NCBI GenBank assembly: GCA_016937035.1
Contig: JAFGWS010000160.1
Span: 1-10,534 of the forward strand
DNA from: Pontiellaceae bacterium
Lineage (GTDB): Bacteria; Verrucomicrobiota; Kiritimatiellia; Kiritimatiellales; Pontiellaceae
Reading direction: 5' to 3'
Length of the DNA stretch: 10,534 bases
The position numbers were made by a program, and so were the translations under genes. This document shows, piece by piece, positions 1 to 7,600 of this stretch (positions are counted from its first letter, which is position 1; every line of letters begins with the position of its first letter). The notes under the pieces were generated by a model. It was not told the DNA's origin. It was given only the letters and a program-made list of their open reading frames with translations, and ran no database searches.

Positions 1-1
1 G

Positions 2-355
2 CCCGATGACTGGGAGAGGGACCATTTTGGCGGCACCAGCAGTCAAAGAGCTGAAGACGACTTCGACAACGACGGGATCGACAACGGATCCGAATGGATC
101 GCGGGAACAAATCCGTCCGATGCGAATTCAGTGTTTACGGCTTCGGTATCGGCGAATCCGGTTTCGGTCGACGGCTTTGTGGTTGAATGGCTCTCCGTCG
201 AGGATCGCGTCTATTCCGTATTGTGGCGGGGATCGCTGACCAACGCCAACGATCTGTTGCAGGATGGGATCGAATATCCGCAGAACAGCTACACCGACAC
301 CCTCCACGCCGCCGAATCGACCGGCTTCTATCAGATCGAGGTGCAGTTGAAATAG
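2..355 (+). CDS. C-terminal end of a secreted protein with calcium-loop (TSP3/dockerin-like) and beta-rich tail module (5' partial)
   Basis: Only the last 117 codons are present; the reading frame is open from base 2 to the TAG at 353-355, so the start lies upstream of the window. The fragment begins with a 'PDDWERDHFGG' stretch and continues into 'DFDNDGIDNGSEWIAG', a D-x-D-x-D-G loop of the kind found in thrombospondin type 3 or dockerin-like calcium-binding repeats. It ends in about 70 residues rich in alternating hydrophobic residues, probably a small beta domain. The same order (PD-x-WE, calcium loop, 'EYIAGT-x-P', beta tail, stop) closes the giant protein at 4531-10308. In PVC bacteria such ends occur on exported enzymes and adhesins; the function of the missing N-terminal part cannot be told. 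It converges on the ABC permease gene. The frame is secure; a role of the tail in calcium binding or surface sorting is inferred. Confidence 0.85.
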   Translation, partial: PDDWERDHFGGTSSQRAEDDFDNDGIDNGSEWIAGTNPSDANSVFTASVSANPVSVDGFVVEWLSVEDRVYSVLWRGSLTNANDLLQDGIEYPQNSYTDTLHAAESTGFYQIEVQLK

Positions 356-485
356 GCTTGGAGGAACCCCGGAAAACACGGAATCTTTACCACCTGCTTT
401 GCTCAAGTGCACGAAGATTCAAAGAGGGGAAATTGGTCTTGGCTGCGATGAAAACGTGGCGTGATTATTGGCGGAGGCAGAATCA
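356..485. other. Convergent intergenic gap
   Basis: This 130-base gap separates two convergent genes, so transcripts from both sides should end here. The only symmetry noticed is a 7-bp inverted repeat, GAATCTT at 381-387 and AAGATTC at 414-420, with a long 26-base loop and no strong T run on either side. It is a poor intrinsic terminator candidate. No convincing small gene was found. Confidence 0.4.
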
Positions 486-3400
486 TCACTCGTTGCGCAG
501 GCCCGATAGCGGGTTGATGCGCAGGGCGATCCGGATGGCGATGCCCATGCAGGCCACGGCGCAGGCGACGACAAGCAGCAGCATCCGGAGCATGAGCGAG
601 GGTGAGATGTCGGCATGGGTCAGGAAGAGGGCAGGGACCATGGCGATCACTGCGGCGATCCCGCCAATTCCGAGTCCGGCGGCGAGCAGGGTTCCATGCT
701 CGATCCAGAGCAGGTTGCGGAGCTTGGGGACGCGGTATCCCACGGCCATGAGGAGCGCCAGTTCCGCGCGGCGGTCCTGGACGTTCCGCATGACGACCAC
801 GCCGAGTCCGAGACTGCCGACGGCGAGGCCCAGTGCGCCGAGCACCAGGAACATGCCGAGGTAGGTGGACTCCACCGCATAGAATTCGCGCAGCCGGTCC
901 ACGGATGAAACCACATCGAGCCCGAGGCGTTCGTAGCGGGTTGTGTCCGGGCGCTCGTCGAGCAGGAACATGCGGTATCCGGATTCGGAGGAATAGCGTT
1001 CGACAAAGTCATGTTCGGCGATCAGTACCGTTCCCTGGAAAACCGATAGCCGCATGGGAAGCGTGCCGACCAGCTTGACCTTGAAGGGCTTTCCGTGGTC
1101 GTCGATGTATTCGATCACATCGCCTTTCTCCACTCCGGTCGTAGCCTCCAAACCCCACATGGCCGTATCGGAATCGCCGACCAAACCCGGCACCATGCCG
1201 TCGGGTAAATCGAGGTCGAGTCTTTTCCAGATATTGTCTCCATCCATAAAGGCCTTGCGGGCCGACATGACGGCGGGATCGACGCCCAGCAGGCGGGGCG
1301 AGCGCGCCCGATTCAGGTTCAGGCAGCTGGCGTCGTCTCCGTCGCGCACCCGCAGGTTGATGCCGTCGAGACCATCCTTGATGGCCAGCGTCGACTCGCC
1401 GAACCAGGGGAATCCGCCCGTACCCGACCACGGCTGGTCGGCGTGGGCGGCGACATCCTCCTGCATCGATGAGACGGCAAAGACCAGGAAGCAGCCCGCA
1501 GCCACCAGTCCGATCACGGAAAGGCTTCTGCCGCGCCGACGCCCCGCATTCCGCCGGGCTAGCATGGCGATCGACCAGCGCGCATCTTCGCGGCTGAACC
1601 TCCGCAGCGGAATTGAACAAGAGCCGATCCCCGCCGCAAGCAGCAGGGCACCAGCCCCGAAGAACCACATCGTCAGATTGCGTCCTTCAGCGATCAGGGA
1701 ATAGGCCACCAGTAGGAGGGCCACCAGAAAAAGCAGGCCCGAGACGAGAACGGTCATACGTATCTTTCGCCGCTCCGGGGCTTGCATGGATGGATTGAAC
1801 TCTTCTGCAAAGTCCGCTTGCAGCAGTTCCCTGACGGGGTGCCGGGTTTGTCGCCATGCCGTGATGGCCATGGCGAGCAATGCGCAGATAAACGCAGAGA
1901 CCGCCCCAATGAAAACCGTTGGCGGCTGCGCGAAATAGTGGATCGAGGTATTGGCCACGGCACCGCCCCAGCCATGCGCAAGGCCGTGAATCAGCAGTTT
2001 GGTGTAGCCCACGCCGAGCCACGCCCCACCAATGGAGCCAGCCAGCGCAACGATTCCACCTTCCGCGATCTGCAGGCTTCGGATGGTCTGCCTACGCCAG
2101 CCGACCGCGAGCAGGATGCCCATTTCTTCCGCGCGGCGCTGGACGCCGAAGACGAAGACCAGGGCCGTCAGCAGCAGCGCCGATAGAATCAGGAAAAAGC
2201 TCATGCCCAGAAACAGCTCCCCAAAATCCATGGCCTGCTGGACGGCTTCGAGCGCCTGCTCGCGAACCGGCTGGAATTGGTATCCGGCGGCTTCCGGGCG
2301 ATAGGCGGCTCGGAACGCGGCCTCCACCTCTTCGCCGTTCGTCCACCGGACCGAGGTCAGCGATCCAAAGCGGTTGGACCACATGGATTGTCCCGCCGCC
2401 AGCGACACGATGGCCTTCGGGGTTTGTCGGTAGGCGTTCCAGTATGCTTCGTTGGCCTCGTCTTCTAAGGCGGTCTCATCCATCGGAATGCCGACATCCC
2501 AGTCGGCGCAGCGGTCCACGTCCGTCAGTCCGGGGAAGGGCGGGGCAAGGGATCGTTCCTGCTCCAGATCCTGCATCTCCAGGATTCCCCGCACCCGGAA
2601 TGCGCGTTCCCGCTCCTCGAATTGGCCGGAGGGGAGCAGCTCGTAGTAGCGCATCCGGATGGTGTCGCCCACGGACGCCTCCAGCTCGTCGGCCAGCCAT
2701 CGGTTGATCACGATTTCGTCGTCGCCCAAGCCTTCACGGTCCATCGCCAGCACGAAGGAGTAGGGCGTTGAAGACTCGCCCTTGGAAAGCGAATTGACGA
2801 GATAGGTCAGCGTCCCGGCGGCGCCGGGGATCGATAGCGCCGCCCGCTCCGCTTCGGGGTCCAGATAGATGCCGTCCGTTTCGAGCTGGGTGGTTGCGCC
2901 GTCCTGCACAAATCGAAACCCAAAATCTTCCGGCGTCCAAGCCTTTGCAAAATCCGTCCACGGATCATCCGCGCCCGCAACAAGCAGGTTGCCGAGTCCA
3001 ACGCGGTCGGTCCGTTCCTGCAGCCATTCGAGGTTCACGAACGCGTTGAACGGCGCCGCCTGGCTGGGCGACAAGCCGAACCGCCCCAGCTCGTCGTCGC
3101 CGAGGATGCGCTTGACCGTAAACCGCCCGCGCACCGATCGCTCGGCGTCCTGCGCGGAAAGCGGTGCATCGAGCGGAAGCAGCCCCGGATTCTCGATGCG
3201 CAGCGAAACCTCGTCGCCAATGCCGGCCCGCAATGCATCCGCCAGCTTTTGGTTGATCGCGATCTCGCCCGCCTCCAGATCGAGCGCCAGACCGGCAAAG
3301 TTCCAGAAGGCCGATTTGCAGCCATAGACCTGCACCTGATTGATCTGCCCTTTGTCCGCCAGCGCCATGCCGCGCAGTTGCAGCAGGGTGGTTGCCTTCG

Positions 3401-3626
3401 GCGAAATCCGTTCGCCCAGCGAATCCGAAAAGGTGCGGTGCGGCACCTGCATCGCGTAATGGATGCCGCCGAGCCGCTGGAGTGCAAAGCACCGCAGCGT
3501 GCCGTCTACGGAATCACCCACGAGCAGGGATCCGGTCAGCACGGCCGAGGCCAGCGCCGTCGCCAGAAGCACACCGAGGTGGATCCGCCAATAATGGCGG
3601 AGGCTGGAGAGCAGCAACCGGATCAT
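486..3626 (-). CDS. Large FtsX-type ABC transporter permease (YbbP/MacB-like, 10 predicted TM helices)
   Basis: A 1046-residue inner-membrane permease, partner of the ATPase encoded just upstream. Hydrophobic segments are visible near residues 17-37, 470-494, 523-543, 570-592, 622-643, 650-668, 702-720, 922-946, 978-1001 and 1011-1033. This gives a 1+3+2+1+3 layout as in YbbP-type permeases, with two FtsX cores. Each core carries the cytoplasmic coupling-helix motif: 'RRAEEMGILLAVGWRR' at 497-512 and 'DRRAELALLMAVGYR' at 951-965. Two large periplasmic regions (about 38-469 and 721-921) make it longer than E. coli YbbP (about 800 residues). The N-terminus 'LRHYWRIHLGV...GSLLVGDSV' resembles a PVC-type family of unknown substrate. 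Known relatives use ATP hydrolysis for mechanical work on lipoproteins, peptides or lipids rather than classical transport. The ATG overlaps the ATPase stop codon (ATGA, 3623-3626), implying translational coupling. No MacA-like adaptor or TolC-like gene lies in the window, so the substrate cannot be named. Confidence 0.93.
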   Translation of the reverse strand: MIRLLLSSLRHYWRIHLGVLLATALASAVLTGSLLVGDSVDGTLRCFALQRLGGIHYAMQVPHRTFSDSLGERISPKATTLLQLRGMALADKGQINQVQVYGCKSAFWNFAGLALDLEAGEIAINQKLADALRAGIGDEVSLRIENPGLLPLDAPLSAQDAERSVRGRFTVKRILGDDELGRFGLSPSQAAPFNAFVNLEWLQERTDRVGLGNLLVAGADDPWTDFAKAWTPEDFGFRFVQDGATTQLETDGIYLDPEAERAALSIPGAAGTLTYLVNSLSKGESSTPYSFVLAMDREGLGDDEIVINRWLADELEASVGDTIRMRYYELLPSGQFEERERAFRVRGILEMQDLEQERSLAPPFPGLTDVDRCADWDVGIPMDETALEDEANEAYWNAYRQTPKAIVSLAAGQSMWSNRFGSLTSVRWTNGEEVEAAFRAAYRPEAAGYQFQPVREQALEAVQQAMDFGELFLGMSFFLILSALLLTALVFVFGVQRRAEEMGILLAVGWRRQTIRSLQIAEGGIVALAGSIGGAWLGVGYTKLLIHGLAHGWGGAVANTSIHYFAQPPTVFIGAVSAFICALLAMAITAWRQTRHPVRELLQADFAEEFNPSMQAPERRKIRMTVLVSGLLFLVALLLVAYSLIAEGRNLTMWFFGAGALLLAAGIGSCSIPLRRFSREDARWSIAMLARRNAGRRRGRSLSVIGLVAAGCFLVFAVSSMQEDVAAHADQPWSGTGGFPWFGESTLAIKDGLDGINLRVRDGDDASCLNLNRARSPRLLGVDPAVMSARKAFMDGDNIWKRLDLDLPDGMVPGLVGDSDTAMWGLEATTGVEKGDVIEYIDDHGKPFKVKLVGTLPMRLSVFQGTVLIAEHDFVERYSSESGYRMFLLDERPDTTRYERLGLDVVSSVDRLREFYAVESTYLGMFLVLGALGLAVGSLGLGVVVMRNVQDRRAELALLMAVGYRVPKLRNLLWIEHGTLLAAGLGIGGIAAVIAMVPALFLTHADISPSLMLRMLLLVVACAVACMGIAIRIALRINPLSGLRNE

Positions 3627-4285
3627 TTCAATATCCCGTTTTCCAGCGTTGATACACGGTCCAATTGTTCCGCCAGCCGCATGGAGTGGGTCACCATCAC
3701 GAGCGAAAGGTTTTCCTCGCGGTTCAGTTCAAGCAACAGCGCCATGAGATCGTCGGCTGCTGCCTGGTTCAAGGCGCCGGTCGGTTCGTCGGCCAGCAGC
3801 AGGCGGGGCTGATTGATCAGGGCACGGACGACGGCTACCCGCTGGCGCTCGCCGCCGGAAAGCTGTCCGGGCCGATGCGTCAAACGATGGGTCAATCCCA
3901 CGCGCTCCAGCAGATGCAGCGCCCGCTCGCGGACCTCTTTCTTTCCGGGATTCGCCAGCGCGGGCACCATCGCGTTTTCCAGCACGGAGCATTGCGGCAG
4001 CAGATGGTGGAGCTGGAAGACAAAGCCGACCTGAGCGTTGCGGAACGCGGCGGCCTCCTTTTCGGAAAGCGTCGCGATATCCGTTCCCTCGAAGAGGATG
4101 CTTCCCGCGTCGGGCTGGTCCATCGCGCCGATCAGGTTGAGCAGGGTGCTCTTGCCGCAGCCGGACGCGCCGACGATCGCGATGCGCTCGCCCGCCGCCA
4201 CGGTCAGGTCGATCCCTCTCAACACCTCCGTCTCCGCGCCATAGCGCTTGGTCACGTTTTCAAGTTCCAGCAATTGCTCGCTCAT
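3623..4285 (-). CDS. ABC transporter ATP-binding protein (LolD/YbbA/MacB-like)
   Basis: A 220-residue cytoplasmic ATPase that powers the FtsX-type permease encoded next to it. All core motifs are visible: Walker A 'GASGCGKST' (39-47), Q-loop glutamine 91 in 'FQLHHLLP', signature 'LSGGERQR' (142-149), Walker B 'LLLADEP' (162-168, catalytic Glu167) and the switch histidine 200 in 'VMVTHSM'. Length and the 'DEPTGAL' segment match the LolD/MacB/YbbA group. One oddity is the D-loop, which reads 'GALNQ' with Asn173 where this group normally has Asp. The frame is open 60 codons further upstream, but the start at 4285 is chosen because 'MSEQLLELENVTKRYG' is the usual family N-terminus and a GAAGGA ribosome-binding site sits 7 bases before it. 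It is the first gene of a two-gene operon and overlaps the permease by 4 bases. Confidence 0.95.
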   Translation of the reverse strand: MSEQLLELENVTKRYGAETEVLRGIDLTVAAGERIAIVGASGCGKSTLLNLIGAMDQPDAGSILFEGTDIATLSEKEAAAFRNAQVGFVFQLHHLLPQCSVLENAMVPALANPGKKEVRERALHLLERVGLTHRLTHRPGQLSGGERQRVAVVRALINQPRLLLADEPTGALNQAAADDLMALLLELNREENLSLVMVTHSMRLAEQLDRVSTLENGILK

Positions 4286-4292
4286 GTTTCGA

Positions 4293-4298
4293 TCCTTC
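4293..4298 (-). promoter_or_regulatory. Ribosome-binding site of the ABC ATPase gene
   Basis: On the minus strand the bases read GAAGGA, followed by a 7-base spacer and the ATG at 4285-4283. This strong Shine-Dalgarno match decides the start against the in-frame upstream alternatives. Confidence 0.65.
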
Positions 4299-4516
4299 AG
4301 GTTTGTTTTGGGAGGGCTCTGCAAATAGTCCGGCATGTTTTCATTGTTTGCATAGTCTCCAAAAGAGGTTGATTTAAAACACGGAAGCGATTCTACGTTC
4401 TCGCCATGCGTTCTGCGAGGAAAAGAAATCATCAGGATTGCGCCTTGTCGCGAAAAGCCATGCACGTTCCGGTTTGATCCTTGCTCTTTGGTATGGAACT
4501 ATGGTCCGACGCTTTT

Positions 4517-4520
4517 GGAG
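4517..4520 (+). promoter_or_regulatory. Probable ribosome-binding site of the CotH-like gene
   Basis: GGAG lies 10 bases before the ATG at 4531. The spacing is slightly long, but it is better than what precedes the in-frame ATG at 4501, where GGA sits only 3 bases away. Together with the signal peptide it supports the 4531 start. Confidence 0.4.
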
Positions 4521-4530
4521 CGTATTCACT

Positions 4531-4605
4531 ATGACAATATTCAGACACATCGTACGATCGGCATTTATGTGCACGCTGGCGCTGAGTCCATCTTCGGTTT
4601 TGGCG
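4531..4605 (+). other. Signal peptide coding segment of the CotH-like protein
   Basis: The first 25 residues have basic residues at R5, H6 and R9, then a hydrophobic core 'SAFMCTLALSPSSVLA' and a V-L-A | Q cleavage site. This is a standard Sec/SPI signal. There is no lipobox cysteine at the cleavage point; the lone Cys14 sits inside the hydrophobic core. Confidence 0.75.
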
Positions 4606-7600
4606 CAGATTCGGATCAGCGAGTTCATGGCGTCGAACTCAACGACGTTGATGGATGAGGACGGTGAATATGTCGACTGGATCGAATTACAGAATACCTC
4701 ACCCGTAACGGTTGATTTATGCGATTGGGCACTCACCGACAATCAATACGATCTGTCAAAATGGAAATTTCCATCCACCAATATGCCGCCGGGAGCATTC
4801 CTTGTTGTATTTGCGTCGAACAAGGATCGCCGAATACCGGGAGAACCGCTGCACACCAGTTTTAAGCTGGATGCCGACGGTGGGTATCTCGCGCTGGTGG
4901 ATCCCTCCGGGAATAACGTCTGCTCGGAGTTTGCACCAGCCTATCCATCGCAGGTTCCGGATGTTTCGTTTGGTTTTGCCTCCTCAGTAACCAATGAAAC
5001 GCCGGTTTCCACCGATGCGGCCCTCTATTTCACACACCCGACGCCCGGTGAAGAAAACATGGGAGGGGCCTTCATCCCCGGTCCCGGCATCGCCGATGTG
5101 CTTCATGTTCCCAATATTCCGTTCGATGACGACGATATCCTTGTGACGGCGAAAGTCTTCCCCACCGCCCATCCCGTTGCTCAGGTTATGTTGCATTACA
5201 GGGTCATGTTTGAAGGGGAAGTTGCCGTCAGCATGTTTGACGATGGAGCGCATGGCGACGGGGCTCCGGGCGACGGCATCTATGGCGCCATTATCCCGGC
5301 CGGCGCAGGTACAACCGGCCAAATGCTGCGTTATTACATCACCGCCGAGGACACGAATGATGCGACGGCGCGGTTGCCGGTGTTTACCGATCCCGCGTCC
5401 ACCGCCGAATATTTCGGCACGGTCATCGATCCCGGGTATGTCGAAAGCGGTCTGCCGGTGGTCCATCTGTTTGCGCCGCCTTCGGTGCTTCAGCCCGGAC
5501 CGACCACGACGCAGACCGGGGCCGATTCCGATGCCGGCGCTCGGATCTCGCTCTATTTTGACGGCGAGTTCTATGACAACGTGCTCATGTTCCTGCGGGG
5601 CAACACGACGGCTGTCTATGATAAAAAATCGCATCGTATCCGGTTCAATACGGAACATACCTTCCGCCACAACGAAGGGGGCGGGCGACTCAAGAACACC
5701 TCTTTCGTGGCGGACTACTCGGATCCAACGTACATGCGGCAAGGCTTAAGCTATTGGTTGTGCAATGAAATTGGTGCGCCAGGACCATTTTATGCTCCCT
5801 ATCGACTTCAGCTCAACGGGGCGTTCTACCAGTTAGCCAACCACAACGACGTTCATGGTGAAGAGATCTTAGAGCGTCTCGGGTATGATCCGAATGGTGC
5901 GCTATACAACGCCATGGGGACAATCGAACCGCCCACCATTCTTGCCGATGGGACCTGGGAAATTACCAGCAATGGCGGCTGGGAAAAGAAGACGCGGCGA
6001 TGGGATACGGAGAATCTGGACTATATCGACCTCGCCGCCGCAATTTCGGGATCTCTTTCAACCGGGCAGCGGATGAAGAATATTTTCGACCGGCTCGATC
6101 TGCCCGAGGTCATCAACTATATGGTGGCAGCCCGGATCGCCAACGAGAGCGATGATGTCCGCGCAAACATGAGCCTGTATCATGACAACGACGGGGACGA
6201 CCTTTGGCGCATCATTCCCTTCGATATGAATCTCTCATGGGGGGCCTCGTATTATTTGAATTCCGATTACGACGGCATCCAGGTTGCCAACGACCTTCTT
6301 AAATGCCACCCCTTCTACGGGGCCTCAAAAGCCATTCCGCCGGACTATAACTGGAACCGTCTTTATGATGTGATCATTTCGGTGCCGCAGACCCGCGAAA
6401 TGTATCTCCGGCGAATGCGCACAGTACTCGACGAATACGTGTTGCCTCCCGGAACGCCGCCGGAGGAGTCGCCCATCTACCAAAAGGCGATCGAGTGGCT
6501 GGAGCTGATCGGGGATGATGCAATGCTCGACCGCGCTTGGTGGGGTTGGCCGGCCAAGGGAGGGCAGGGGAACTTTAATGCGGGGATTGATCCCGCCAAT
6601 GGTGTGGCCATGCTCCTGAACGATTATCTGGATCAGCGACGGCAGCATCTTTACGGCAAGCATAGTGTGACCAACACCGCTCTCGCCGTAGGGATCACGA
6701 AATACGACAATGCCGGCATTCCCCTCCCGCAACCGGACAACGCCCTGCTGTCCATCGTGTCGTGGGATTATAACCCCGTGTCGGGCAATCAGGAGGAGGA
6801 GTACGTTCAACTATCCAATGCCAATAACTATGCCTTGGATATTTCGGGGTGGGAGCTTGATGGCGGCATCCGTTTTACGTTCAGTCCCGGGACGGTTGTT
6901 CCCGCCAACAGCTCGATTTACGTATCGCCCAATACCCGCGCCTTTCGTGCCCGCTCCACTGGTCCGCGGGGTGGGGAGGGTCTTTTTGTAGTAGGTCCCT
7001 GTGAGGGGCATCTGGATGCGTGGGGGGAATCCCTGGTGTTGTTCGATGGAAACCGCATGGTGTCCAGCAACAGCTATGTCGGTATGCCTTCTCCGGAGCA
7101 GCAATATCTGCGGATTACGGAGATCATGTACAATCCGTTGCCCACGACGGACTCCTCTTCCGATGTCCAGCAGTTCGAATACGTAGAACTGAAAAACATA
7201 TCGACGAGCGAAGCGCTTGATCTGGACAACGTGCGGTTTTCGGATGGAATCGACTTTAATTTCTCGGACGGTTCCATAACCCATCTTGCTCCCGGGGAAA
7301 CCGTATTGCTCGTGCGCAACCGGAACGCGTTCATCGCCCGCTATGGAGACGGTTTTAATATCGCCGGCGAGTTTTCTGCCGCGCTCGAAAACAGCGGGGA
7401 AACCCTCCGACTGGAGGATGCCGTTGGCGAGAAAATCCTGGAGTTCGCCTATGACGACAGCTGGTATCCGATCACGGACGGGTTGGGGTTCTCTCTCGCT
7501 ATTGTGGATGAAAACGCGCCGCGAAACACGTGGGGCAACAAATTGAGCTGGAGAGCAAGCGGGGAAACTCTCGGATCTCCGGGGACGGCGGATCCTGCTC

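Larger units (their letters stand above)
4286..4530. promoter_or_regulatory. Divergent intergenic region holding promoters for the ABC operon and the CotH-like gene
   Basis: The 245 bases lie between two divergently transcribed genes, so both promoters should be here. I find no convincing -35/-10 pair. The best plus-strand guess is TTGATC at 4474-4479 with AACTAT at 4497-4502 (17-base spacer), which is a weak match. Two structures stand out: an inverted repeat TGCAAA (4320-4325) and TTTGCA (4347-4352) separated by 21 bases, and a direct repeat of ATAGTC at 4325-4330 and 4352-4357. Both lie on the ATPase side and could be an operator, but they are short enough to be chance. Parts of both ORFs remain open into this region and are judged non-coding. 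Confidence 0.4.

Noticed and set aside
381..420. Inverted repeat GAATCTT/AAGATTC as a bidirectional terminator
   Set aside because: The stem is only 7 bp, AT-rich, with a 26-base loop and no clear T tract on either strand.
187..864. Plus-strand ORF crossing the convergent gap
   Set aside because: It overlaps the real ends of two supported genes in other frames and has a low-complexity Arg/Ser-rich translation typical of shadow frames.
1054..1704. 216-codon plus-strand ORF antisense to the permease
   Set aside because: The Pro/Ser/Arg-rich translation has no domain, and the permease frame on the other strand is well supported.
4286..4465. 60-residue N-terminal extension of the ABC ATPase
   Set aside because: The extension has no family similarity and overlaps the likely promoter region. 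The start at 4285 has a GAAGGA site 7 bases upstream and the usual family N-terminus.
4438..4530. Longer N-terminus of the CotH-like protein starting at TTG 4438 or ATG 4501
   Set aside because: Both would put extra residues before a complete signal peptide. The ATG at 4531 has a GGAG at usable distance and gives a normal Sec signal.
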